From assembly GCA_030522415.1 (NCBI GenBank), contig CM060124.1, positions 21,789,754 through 21,853,753 on the forward strand: a DNA stretch of 64,000 nt, given 5' to 3'. Under the pieces are notes generated by a model. The model was given only the letters and a program-made list of their open reading frames with translations. It did no database searches and had not been told where the DNA came from. The position numbers and the translations under genes were made by a program. This document shows positions 11,461-24,400 of this stretch, one piece after another. Within the stretch, counting starts at the first letter, position 1. The number at the start of each line of letters is the position of its first letter. The stretch is from Channallabes apus (Eukaryota > Chordata > Actinopteri > Siluriformes > Clariidae).

Positions 11461-13404
11461 AACCTGAGGACCACGCGGTGATATTAGAGATATGAAACAC
11501 AGCAGAACACCTGATGAAACTCGTTTTAATGGTGAAACACTGATTATTTAATATATATGATAAGTTCTTACTACCATAAAAAAGCACTTCCTGTTCTATA
11601 AAGCACTTCCTGTTGCTCAAATGTTCTTGGAAATGTTCTTGTGCTGTGTGATGAGTTCTATGCCTTAAATAATGAATCACACAAACTTGATTTATAGATT
11701 TTAAGTAAAAAAAAAACAAAAACATTTAATAAGAACGTTCTATAGTATTATATGTTGACCATATTGACAGAACGCAGCTACTGCCCCTAGACATGAATTA
11801 TAATAGGGTTATTTAGAATAAGAAGGACAAAGTGCCAAAGTTCCTGTCTGGTAATGATGAGCTAAAGTTGAGGAGATGAAATTGTGTTTCAAAAAAGAGC
11901 TGGCGTGATTTATTACACATGCCAACTTACCATTAGCAAGAAATCTAGGCATTGTTTTTCGACAGACAGATCTGTTGCCCAGCGAGTCTGTGAGATCACA
12001 TGACCTCTGCATCTGTTAGGTTTTAAAGCTCTAGAGGAATGTCTCATGATGTGGAGTGTGTGTGTGCATGTGCACGAGTAGGGTGTGTTACTGTATTGCG
12101 TGTCTGGCCTTGTCTGGTCAGATGGACACGTGTGTGCAAAAGTGAGAGTGTGTGTATGCAGGCGAAGTCGGTGGTCAGCACTCCGGCTGAACCGAGACAA
12201 AGGCCTTGTTGTGTGACCATCAGGCTTTCGGCAACTGGTGCATCTGTCGTGCGCGGGACAGGTGGCGGGATTTAAATGCCTGTGCCGTTGACAAGTTGTG
12301 ATTCCACAATTATTCCGTTCCATCCTGGTTTAAACCAGTATGGCTAGTTTTCTAAAGAGTATAAAAATCTCAGTATGCTTTAACTGAACGTTTGTTTCTC
12401 TTTGGATTATTATTTTTCTATTGCGCTTGTATTGTGTAGGCCCTTCTCCATTCTCTCATTTGTTACAGCTCAATTTAGAAATATTGTTCAAAGGTTCAAA
12501 TTGTTCAAAGCACTCAGAATTTACAACCTATTATCTGCTCATTTTCATAGTATACCGTATAATCCTGTCTTATAGCAATTTGTCTCCCGATCGGCCATAA
12601 CGTGCCGTAATTTCCACCTGTGTACCAATAACTATTGCTATAGTCGCTCTGATTCATTTGTAAATTTCCTCCACAGTGAAAGGATTTGCAACGTTATACG
12701 ATGAAATGAAGCGTTTGACGTTAGACTGCCAGCTGTTGTTTTTACTCAAACTTTAGACCACAAGCGAGTGTGAAAAGTGATACTTTAGGCCTGCCCTGAA
12801 GAAAAACACGCTGCATGTTGAGATAGTAGATGCCAGTAGAGATGTTTGACCCGTGGCCCATAAAGACCAACAGTGTTAATGCCTTCATGATGCCAACACA
12901 TTCCCTGCATTAATCTTTCCATCCAAATACCAAACAAATGTCAAGCAATAAATTAAATTAATGGCTCTTTAGATTGCTTTATTGGCAAAAGCTTTATAAG
13001 TGCATCAAGGAACCTTATTGCAACAGTTCTTAACATGTAAATAGTTCCTTAAGGAACCCCCTCATGTACACATGAATCCCTCAAGATGTCCAGCCCCATG
13101 TAGGACAGATGAACAACTTACTATTGATGAAGTTCTGTTTTGTATTTCATGCCATTGTATCCTAAACCCACACAAAATCCACTTGGCTGGCTTGCTGCAC
13201 TTGGCAGTACTTCCGTTTCCCTCCTCAGCCATTTGTAGTTACATTTGGCTAAATGTGGTTCAAGGGCAACTTATAACAAATTTGGAGTGTTTCAAAATTC
13301 CTGAGAATCCATCCAAGGGCTACCAATTTCCACTCGAAACACACTGTCATGTGGGATGTCGTTTTACACATATGCTTTGGAATTTAGTAATTACACTTTA
13401 ATAT

Positions 13405-13690
13405 TGGTGTGAAGTGGTGGGATCCGATGGAAATGGGCACTGTTGCCTTGCACTTCCATGGTCTGGGTTCGTTTCCCACCGTAGGGTTTGTGTGCATGGA
13501 GTTTGCATGTTCTTGGTGGGTTTCCTCTGCGTACTCCGGTTTCCTCCCACAGTCCAAAGACATGCAGATTAGGTTAATTAACGTTCCCAAATTGCCCTGA
13601 GTGTGTGAATGTTGACCAGAGCTAAAAATGGGAATAAATGCAATGGTTACCATTGTCCTCCATGGTCCCTAGATGGACGCTCCATGGTCC
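13405..13690 (+). mobile_element. Eroded tRNA-derived SINE, plus orientation
   Basis: Shares CTGTTGCCTTGCAC, GTGTGCATGGAGTTTGCATGTTC, TTTCCTCCCACAGTCCAAAGACATGCAG and the following spacer with the intact copy at 38940-39287. The 3' tail is diverged. Confidence 0.75.
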
Positions 13691-14541
13691 CTTAATAGAC
13701 TTGCAATACCATGTTCTATATAAAGAATACTCAGAGGGAGTGTGTTTAGAACCTGCATCCTCCAGCAGAAAAAAAGGGGGGAAATGGTGGTCTTGCCAAC
13801 ATCATATAAAGGTTGTTATATACTGTACAGTATTCTAGTTGAGGAACATTGAGTGCAAGGCAGGAGAATTCACCCTGAACGGAGGCCGGTTCAGGACGTC
13901 TTGCATCTACGTTCACACTTATTCACTTGGGGCAGTTTAGCAAAGAAAGTCCACTCGCTTTTTTTTTTTTTTTTTTTGGAGGAAACCAGGGAACCAGGTG
14001 ACAATCCAAAGGAATATAGAAAGAACATGAAAAACTCTGACAACAACCTGAGCTCAGGACTGAGATGGTAGAGATGGTACTCAGTGCTTCACCAGGCCAG
14101 CAGTTACAAGGACACCAGACTTAATGTTAGTCTTTTCATCTTGCATGAATAAAGGCTTATAATCCACTACAGTGTAAGCACCTAATATGCTACAGCGATG
14201 GTTTCTCCTTGAACATGTCATTTTCCACTTCACTGTTATAATAACCTCCACTCTTCCGCAAAGGCTTTCTATTAAAATTGGATGTGGATGTTGAGATTAG
14301 TGAACACTCATATACAAGAGCATTAGTGAGTTCAGATACTGATGCTGGATGAGGAGGTCTGGTGTGCAGTCGGATTTCCAGTTCATCCTAAAGTTGTTCA
14401 GTAGAATTGATCTCAGATCTCTATGGTCTCAGGAACAGGTTTAGAGTAAAAAGGAAATCATACTCCAGCATAGAAAGATACCCTATACAAAACTGGCAAC
14501 AGGTGGGAGAGAACCACATGGGTGTGATGATGTGATGTATA

Positions 14542-14568
<27 letters not shown>
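14542..14568. repeat. (CA)n microsatellite
   Basis: About 13 uninterrupted CA units. Confidence 0.9.
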
Positions 14569-14572
<4 letters not shown>

Positions 14573-14935
14573 AAATGATTGTTCTCTTAAATAAATATGA
14601 CTTCCAGATGTTTTAAGGGAATACAAAGGCAAAGTTTCATGAAAAGTTCAGTACAAAATTAAACCTCTCTCTTCCTTATGTCTTCACTCCTTCCTTCCTC
14701 AGAAGATAAACTCCAAACAGGGATAAGAGGAGGATTGTGGTAAACCAAAAGGATAAAAAATAAAATCACAAAGCAATCCCCTGTCCACATTTAGCATATC
14801 AGCACACATTAAGACCAGCCCTATAGAAACCTTGGCATATTAATTTAATTCGCTCTGGAGTTGAGCTTCTAGGGGGGAAAATTTAATTTTGCAATATGAT
14901 TTTCCCTAAATAAATAAATAAATAAATAAACAAAC

Positions 14936-15800
14936 AACACCTTGGCATACAGTACGAAAGCCCTGCCACACGAATTTTCGTCTTAAGAACTGAAATTTTG
15001 CAAGAAATTTGTCTCCGGCTTTTGCCAAGAGGAATCATAAATTCAAGTCAAGTGAGGTTTAATGTCTATTTATTTCATTACCTTTATTTGCCTTTATCTA
15101 CGTGTCTTGATGTTTTGATAGTTTTTATATACAAAAATTTATATGCATTGTTGAAAATACAATATAATATTGCTAATAAGGTGGCTGGAACGAATTATCT
15201 GGAATTACATTATTTCCTATGGGAAAATGTGTTTCACAACACAAAAGTTGGTATTGTGGGTTGACTCTTTCAAAACAGCTTTTGCTGGTAAAAATATAAA
15301 AAATATAAAAAATTGTAAACTTGCTGGCACGGTGGTTAGCACTGTCGCCTTGCACCTCCAGGGTTCGATCCCAGCCAGGCTCAATTCCCACCTCTGTGTG
15401 CATGTTCTCCCCATGCTTAGTGGGTTTCCTCCGTGTACAGTCCAAAGACATGCAGGTTAGGTTAATTGACATTCCCAAAAATTGTCCGTAGTGTGTGAAT
15501 GAGTGTATGTGTGTGTGTGTGCCCTGCGATGAATTTGGCACCCGGTCCAGGGTGTACCCCACCTCATGCCCTACAGTAAGTCTGCTGGGATAGGCTCCAG
15601 ACCCCCGTGACCCTGAATACAGGATAAAGCGGTATAGACGATGAGTGAGAGTGTAAACTTGCTTAGCTTGGCTTTTCACCGACACAAACAAGTTTTGTTT
15701 TCCTGTTTGTTCATATCCCCAAACATTTTTGCAAAATTCTTATTCTTAAGGCAAAAACTCCGTAGGAATTGGAGGGTCATTATATACCAAGGTTCCACTA
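14936..15800. mobile_element. MITE-like DNA element with nested SINE
   Basis: Right end is CCAAGGTTCCACTA and the left part shows ACACCTTGGCATACAG with GAACGAATTATCT and TTTCCTATGGGAAAAT inside. These phrases recur at 21780-21894, 47940-48064, 50598-51185 and 62425-62515. A SINE at 15325-15651 has jumped into it. No transposase frame is visible. Confidence 0.6.
15325..15651 (+). mobile_element. tRNA-derived SINE with 11-bp target duplication
   Basis: Flanked by TGTAAACTTGC at 15314-15324 and 15652-15662. Carries a tRNA-like head (GGTTAGCACTGTCG, GGTTCGATCCC) and the AGGATAAAGCGGTATAGA tail. Confidence 0.85.
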
Positions 15801-16177
15801 CATGTAAATATCTTACATATTAGCATATTCTGCAGTAAATTGTGCACTTGGTTAACAGGTCATTTATAAGTTTTGTGTTTTTTTTGCTGTTTTTAAACAA
15901 TTTTGTTTTAATTTTATTTTGCACAACACAGCAACATACGAACCAAAACAAGGAACGATTAATAAACATAAATAATACTAAAGGAGCACCAGAAGTAGAA
16001 ACTAAACTATCCTGTCCCATATACAGTAACTCATCATTTACTGTACAGTATAAGTTCACGGTATAATGTGGACCCTTTTGGCGTGCCATAAGAACTCGAG
16101 TCTTAGAGTGCTGGGACAGAAGAGAGGAGAAAGTGAGAAAGCCGTGCCTTGGATTAGAAGGATTTGTCTGGTGTACA

Positions 16178-16204
16178 CACACACGCGCACACACACACAC
16201 ACAC
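16178..16204. repeat. (CA)n tract upstream of jam2
   Basis: CA-rich run with two CG interruptions, 100 bp before the jam2 start codon. May be in the promoter or 5' UTR. Confidence 0.8.
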
Positions 16205-16302
16205 CTGTCTGGAGAAAGGACAACATTATACTCTCGGACACACTCTGGTTCTATTGCTAAGCTCTAAGATCTTCTGGAAAGAGAGATTTAAATCAGGATA
16301 AT

Positions 16303-16640
16303 ATGAAGATTGCAGTTTTCCTGCCAGTGTTTCTCCTGCTGTTAATGCACAGTAAGTAGACTGACTTTTCTCAAAGCTTTTACAATCCAATTAACCTGGA
16401 GCTGCTTACTGGAGGAAGTGACTGGTTTAGTGTAACCTGGTCAGAATATCAGCACACTCTGGATTAAATGGAATGAAATTATATGTTTTTCCCCTTAAAT
16501 ATGCATTTCACATTATGGCATAAAATTATAATTTTTTTAATTAATAAATGATACTTAAAAAATATATATAATGTTTTTATGTAGAATGCTTTTAACGTTT
16601 TTTAAAGAAGTATAAAAACCATTAAAACATTTTACATAAA

Positions 16641-16711
<71 letters not shown>

Positions 16712-17619
16712 TTTTTTTCAATATTATTTTTCTTAAATATTTTTACCTATGATATTGTCACATAGTTCAGTTCAGCTTTTTCTCGAGGCCGATTAAAAAC
16801 ATTTATTTGTTATGGAATGATTTCTATGTTGTCAAATTATTTCATTAATGTTTAATATTTCAACGGTTTTAATAAACCTATAGAAAAAGTTGAACTGAAC
16901 CATGTGACATTATCATATTCAGTGCTATTTGAATTGCTGATTCTACATTTTCTACACTGAATGATCTCTAAAAAAAACTAATAACTAAATATGTGTAAAA
17001 AGTGAAAAATGTTTATTCCACAAACAGATTAATAATACATAAATAAACAATAGTCAATCAGAAAAACGAATAGCTGTTGGCAAGTCTTTGTAGAAAGGAT
17101 CATTTACACTGATTCCTACAGCAGCCTTTTCAACTCGAAAACATAAAATAAAAAAAAAGAAACCAGCAATCAGCAAAGGCACTATATCGCCAATGCAGCA
17201 TATTTCTGTAATAAAGAACAGAACACGTCTTTATGTTATACTGTAGGAGATAAGCACTGTAAAGCCAAACTGTAGTACCAGATGTGTAAATGCTCACAAT
17301 GTATTGAGGAAACAGTGGCGTCTCTATATGCATGTTTAGTATTTGTTATGCTTGTATGCGTAAATCATGTCAGATAAAGTTGAGATCTAATTTATATGAG
17401 TTCACACGAGTTCATACAGTACGTACAGTATGTGTCCATCTGTTCTGAGACTCTGTATAGATGTTTGATCAATATCTATGATCAGTTATATGTAGTTAAC
17501 AAGTTTAATAGTGATGCTCATGAAATAGATCGATTGCACATCATATAAATGTTATGATATATACACAGATACAGATGTACATATGTGAGATAGACAAACT
17601 AACACTGCACTATTAGCTG

Positions 17620-17705
<86 letters not shown>

Positions 17706-18002
17706 GGTGGGGCTCTCTGTACCACAGCCACCCGTTTGAGCCAGCTGTTCCCTCTGACAAGTGCAGAATTACAAGCACACAGAGAACCTTTGTCTTCCAT
17801 CTCTGTCGTTCTTTCTTACCGCTTGCCAAGTGACTAACATGAGAACATTTATAACTTGCCATGAAATGATTTCCATTCGTGAAATGTAGAACCAGCAGTA
17901 GCACAAGTATTTATGGCACGTCAAAACTTAAGATGTAACAGTATAGATATGTTTAACAGATTTTACCACAAAAACACATACTGTACACACACACACACAC
18001 AC

Positions 18003-18038
<36 letters not shown>

Positions 18039-20560
18039 TCGTGTCATCGTGTCATCGTGTATCATCTGAAATGATACCAGGAAGTAGATTGGATACAGCG
18101 TACATGAGTGTGTGTTTGCATGATTCCCCATGATGCACTGGTCTGCATTCAGAGTGCAGTGTATACCACACTTTAGATGAAGTGTGATCTTGGTAAAAAA
18201 TAACTCTTTGCGCCGATTATTATTAAAGATAGTTATATTTAACACATCACATATTAATTTTTTACAAATCTTTTCGTTTAGCATTGTGTGTGTTACTTGG
18301 ACACAAAGTGAGTGAGCATACAGTATGTACTGTATGCTGGATTTATAAGTCTTTCAATGTGTGTGTGTTGCAGTTTGATCAGGAATGTTCAGAGGAAATG
18401 TAGACAGCATGTCCCACTTGTCCTCATCATCTTCTGATCTCCATGTTACTGGCTGCCATCCGCCCGATTGCCTTGTACAATAGCTTTCTCTATTTCTTGA
18501 TTTTCTCCTCTATATATCGGCCCAGGTTCTGGCCAGATTGTAACAATAGAGTATAGAAAGGAAGTGATATGATAACATGCCTGCTGCAAGGCCATGTCTG
18601 TCAGAACGCTGTGTTGATAAAATGTACAACTTTGCCTCCAAGCTGTTTTGTGAGCTTTGCTTTAGGAGTGAAGTTTAGAATATGTCCTTTATTCTGGTCC
18701 AAAATAAAGGACTGTTGTACACCCAAGCAATTGCACCGATACAGATAAATTGGTGTATCTCATTTACCTTCTTTTGACCTTACCGTCTCTGACAAGTATA
18801 GAAGACTCACAGCATAATGAACGTTATGTTCCGTTGTAGCCAATCCACGTGCCAGCTTCATGACAGGCTGCGTCACAACACACTGCAGTTAAATATCTTC
18901 CAGTAACACCTCATTCGGAAATGTTTTATTCCTCTTATGTTACAACAATTTGCCAACGATACAAATTTAACTTGTTAAAGACATCAGCAAATATGTCCAT
19001 TATAACAGCTGTTTGAAGAACTTCCCATGTCTAAAATTAACAAGGTTTTCCCTTATCTTTAACAAATCATTGACAATGGAGACTCCTTTAAAAAATTATA
19101 ATAATAAAACGTACAATTGATGAATTCCTTCAATATATACCATAACTTTTAAAGACAATATAAAACGCTTTCATCTTCCACAAAGTATTTGCAAAATAAT
19201 CAATATTATCATTTCTTCTTTTAAAATCATGGACACTTTATGCAATACCACCACCTAGTGGACTGGAGTGTGGAGCATAAGCTTGGCAGGGAAAAAAATA
19301 AGATAATCTCTTTGTATAAGACATGACATTAAATCAATAAACAACACATGTTACCCCTGGATTTCAGTGTTTATTAAATACTTTTAGTAGAAAAAAAGTA
19401 AATACTTTTATTGTAGCTCAATACTGAATACTTATATTCCATCTGTCCATCAATGAACCTCTGTAGTCCAGCTAGGGACTGTGGATTGCAAAGCTGATTA
19501 TTAATATATTTATTCCCATTTTACAAGTGCTAGGACACACTACGGCAAATTTGGGAACGTCAATTAGCCTAATCTGCATGTCTTTGGATTGTGGCAAGAA
19601 AACCTGAATACCCGGAGGAAGCCCACCAAGCACTGCGAGAACATGCAAACAGACCTGAAGGTGGGAATCAAACCTGGACCCTGAGGTGCAAGGCCACAAT
19701 GCTAACCACTAATCCACTGCGCCGCCTAAGACTTATATTAGCTGATAGTTTTTAAAAAATGAATATAGCTCCTCGAGATAGACCTCTGCATGTTACCCCC
19801 ACAAACCACAAGCGTGTAAAGGGGTTTCCATGGAAAAACCTGTAGCTTTGTAGACATAACATCTGTCTCAAACATGAAAACTATTTTTCGATGAATGACC
19901 CTCAAGTGACTAAGTACTTTGATGTGATCTTAATTTTACCAGAGCATCAAATATGTTTCTCCAAGACATTAAGTTATATAACATTTAGAATAAGATTTAA
20001 TATAGGAGTAACAAATATAACAATAAGGAAATGATAATGAATCCAGAGGCAGGAACAACACACGATACATGGATTTTGAATTGTTTCAACCTCTACTTCT
20101 ACGGAAGTTTAACAACTGATAGCAGAACACGAAAAGGGCACTTGTACAGTTTCCTAGCAGGAAGCCGCTCTCCTGAAATGAATCAGACAAGCAGCAATCA
20201 GTGGTTCTGTTTATCTTTCATATTTTTCCCCTTTGATTAGCTTTCTGAAATGTTCGTAAACACTGACTCTTGTGCTCTAGAGTTAATTAGAGTTGCTGGG
20301 GCTCAGTGTGATCATAATGTCCTGTTTTGTACTATGACAATAAGCTCAGCTGCATGAATCCACATCATCTGCAGTTCTCTTTCTTATATTCTCATTTACA
20401 GAAGGGTTTTTTTCCCACTATTTTAGAACATTCATTTCTATTCACAATTAATTTTTACTCTCATACAGACAAGAGTGGAGTTCAGTTAGATATAATGCTT
20501 GTGTATTGGTCATAGTGTAGTGCTTGTGTGGTGCGTCACAATGTATTTGCTCTGCATTAT

Positions 20561-20592
<32 letters not shown>

Positions 20593-21422
20593 TACTTCGT
20601 GGCGGCACGGTGATGTAGTGGTTAGCACTGTCGCCTTACACCTCCAGGGTCCGGGTTCGCTTCCCGGCCAGGCTCGATTCCCGTCTCTGTGTGCATGGAG
20701 TTTGCATGTTCTCCCCGTGCTTGGTGGGTTTCCTCCGGGTACTCCGGTTTCCTCCCACAGTCCAAAGATATGCAGGTTAGGCTAATTGGTGTTCCCAAAT
20801 TGACCATAGTGTGTGTGTGTGTGCTCTACGATGGATTGGCACGCTGTCCAGGGTGTACCCTGCCTCGTGCCCTGAGTCTCCTGGGATAGGCTCCAGGTCC
20901 CCGCGACCCTAAAATACAGGATAAAGTGGTATAGAAGATGAATGAATGAATATTACTTCGTTCATGTGGAATTTAATTGCTCACTATTGGTCAGTCCAGG
21001 GTGTACCAATATCTCCTAGGATATGCTCAAGGGCCCCCCATCACCCTGTATACAGGATAAAGCGGTATACAGTGGTGTGAAAAAGTGTTTGCCCCCTGCC
21101 TGATTTCTTTTTTTTTTTTTTGGCATATGGTCACACTTTAATATTTCAGATAATCAAAATAATTAGTTAAATAATGGCACACAATGGAAACATTGTTTCA
21201 TCAGAAAAAAAAAACAAGGAATCTCTTTAATGACACTCGATTGAGCGACACAGTAATGGAATCACTGCTGTAAAGTAAAAATAAAACAAATTAACCTGCA
21301 CTTTACCTTTGAAAAGGTACAAAGGCAGTGTACAAAAGCTCGCTACAGAGCAGTGTTTCTTTGTAGAGCAGAGAGAAAGAGTGTGTGTATGTGTGTGTGT
21401 CTGAATGTGAAGGTAGTGGGGG

Positions 21423-21458
<36 letters not shown>

Positions 21459-24400
21459 CACGGTGCGCAGGCTGACACATAGAGCAGGCTGAGCCTTGAG
21501 CAGAGAGAAAATGGATCTTTAACCTCTCTAATGAGACTTGCTTTTGCTTTACACGCGTGCTGTACACACACGCATACAGAAATAAAAATAAAATATGTTT
21601 TACATGCACACCCGTGCTCACAGTGTTACAGATGTTGATTATACCAGTGTGCAGCACTAAGACCCAGTAAGTGAGATGATTAACCACAATTCCGCAGCAC
21701 AAGAGAGAGAAAAACCTTTGACTCAGTTGTGATCATGTGATGCTCTGCTTCAAAACAAGAAGTGCATATATGATATATGATACTCGGTACTCGTAAACCA
21801 AGAATTGTTTTCCAAGTCAAAATTTATTTAAAATCTTTGCTCATCTTGCGGAACACTCGCAAACCGCATTACTCGTAATACAAGGTTTCACTGTAGCTGG
21901 TACAACAAACATGAATTTCCTGTTTATACTTCATTTTTTTTACTATATTGCACTTTCTTTAAAGAAGGGAGGTATTTATTATTGTGTCATATACATACAC
22001 TAGATGCGGGTAGGTTCTCTTTTGATTCTGGTTCCTCTTCAGGTTTCTTTACTATGAACAGGCAGTTTTCCCTTGCCGCTGTCATTACTGGCTTGATCAT
22101 TAGATATAAATGTATAAATTATCCTCCAGAATTAAAACAGGGTGAATCCATAGGCATTTGGCATTTGACCCAAGATAAATTCAAAACCAGCAATTGACGA
22201 TGAAATCAAACCAGACTAGAGAACATTATAATTTTATCTTCGGCGTCATCACTGCACTAATGGAGGAAATCATCTCTGCATGGAACATCAGTTCTTCTAC
22301 AATACGTTAAGAAATGCTCAGCTTTCTTGTATTCAGCGCATACACAAGTGCTTATTAGTGTACTTATTTAACTTATCTTTAAATATACTCGTCCTGTGGA
22401 TCTAGACTTTTAGGCCACCATGTAGATTTCTGGAAAGCTGCTTTGTGACCATGCCTATTGTTAAAAGTGCTATACAAGTCAAACTGAGCTGAAATGTCAG
22501 GACAATAGCATTTGAGAATATACAGTAAATGTGACGCATGGCAAGTAAATGGCGTATGGTGGCTTGATGATGTGAGGAATGACCTATGAGCAGAAACAGG
22601 ATGATGAACAATGGCTGTGATGCAAAGTCCAATCAGCAGGGAGGAAGGGCTACACCTGTTTCCTGTTCCTGAAAGGAAGTCAGCTTTAGGAAAGCTAACC
22701 TGCTCACGGCTGCTTCATCGTAGTGCCCCTGTTTGAATGTCTATTTATGTCTCATATGGGTATATTTTTGGTAGCTTCAACAACAGTGAATGGATAAGTA
22801 GAACAGCATGGGACTTCCATTTGGGGTTCATAAATAAGGCTGCAAAATTGTCTTACACACATACAGTAGGTTATACTGTACACTCCAATGCGAATTTTAA
22901 ATACTCTGAACACCTTGAGTAGCCAACATAAGTTTGTAAAGAATAAGAATAAAACTCAGCTGATTGTCCCTTTTTTAGGTGCTCCTGTTGCTCCCGTCAT
23001 AGTCACCACTTCGAACCCCAGAGTAAAAGTGGAGGAACACTCAGGTGAGAAAGAACACACAATGTAACACAAAACTCTATCCAATCATCATCATCATCAT
23101 CATTATTATTATTATTATTATTATTTTTATTGATATCAGTCTATATTTGTAAAAATATGTTTTCATATTTCTTTTTCCATTGTAGACGCCAGTCTTTACT
23201 GTGAATTTAAGACAGAGAAAGATCAGAATCCTCGCATCGAGTGGAAGAAAAAGGACAAGGACACCTCCTTTGTCTACTTCAATGGGAGCTTCACAGGTGA
23301 ATACATACTGCTATGTTGAAAATAACCATACCATTAGGTCGTTAATTAATGTAGAGTTAATTTCCCATTGTTTTGTTTGTTTTTTGAGATATACCCGACC
23401 ATGACTCTCATATTGTACTTGTAGAACATCCCATAACTAAACCATGGGCATTGATATGGAGTTGGTTCCCTTCTTCTTCTATCAAAGATTCCACTTTCCA
23501 GTGAAAGCTTACCAGTAGATTTAGGTTTGATGTGCTTTTGGGATGGATGGATGGATGGATGGATGGGTGGATGGATGGATGCATGGATGGATGGATGGAT
23601 GGATGCATGGATGGATGGGTGGATGCATGGATGGATGGATGGATGGGTGGATGCGTGGATGGATGGATGGATGGGTGGATGGGTGGATGCATGGATGGAT
23701 GGGTGGATGGGTGGATGGATGGATGGATGGATGGACAGTACTTTTGATCAACAAATGAAAGTTTAGCCACAATACCATAACTAAATTCAGGTACCGATGC
23801 TGGCTCCAAAGGCATTCCAGTTAATCTCAAAGATGTTCAGTGGGGTAAATTACTCTTCATACTGTAAACACTCACATGCTGATTCACACAATGTGGGCAA
23901 TTTGGGAACATCAGTTAGCCTAATCTGAATTTCTTTGGACTGTGGGAGGAAACCGGAGTACCCGGAGGAAACCCACCAAGCACGGGGAGGACATGCAAAC
24001 TCCATATGCACACATATGAACCTGGAATCTGGAGGTGGAAAGTGACCGCTAACAACTAAGCCACCCATACTGTATGTGACCCGGTCTGTGAAAACGCAGC
24101 TAAAGTTAGTTTTGAATCAGTTTTCTAGGGTCTCATACTGTATAATGGTGATGGTCAGGTGTCTGTATAGTATATATTGTACACTTGGAATTACTTGCAG
24201 TCATCAATCATGATCCTTTGTTTCACAGAACCTTTTGTGGGACGTGCAAAGATTTCAGGGGCAACAATAATATTACAAAAAGTGAGACTGACGGATGCCG
24301 GAGAGTATCGCTGTGAGGTCAGCGCTTCTGGTGACGAAATCAAGCTGGGAGAGGCCAGTGTCATCCTAAACGTGTTGGGTAGGAGATTCTATTTCACATA

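Larger units (their letters stand above)
8903..16302. other. Gene-free interval between mrpl39 and jam2
   Basis: No coding exon recognised on either strand. It holds the repeats listed separately. 11460-13400 otherwise shows only ordinary AT-rich sequence with scattered short ORFs lacking family resemblance. The jam2 promoter should lie in the right end, near the CA tract at 16180-16204. Confidence 0.6.

Noticed and set aside
11913..12323. 136-residue minus ORF with Cys and His
   Set aside because: Skewed GT-rich sequence, no domain pattern or splice support; not recognised as a gene.
15173..15691. 172-residue minus-strand ORF
   Set aside because: Lies over a SINE nested in a MITE; shared body motifs with other SINE copies explain it.
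17552..17904. Thr-His repeat ORFs
   Set aside because: Translations of the 81-bp GT/CA tract.
23541..23744. CRISPR-like array
   Set aside because: Tetranucleotide repeat without unique spacers, in a eukaryotic intron.
23408..23830. Long ORFs rich in His-Pro-Ser-Ile or Trp-Met-Asp-Gly
   Set aside because: Produced by the GGAT minisatellite, open in most frames, no start context or family.
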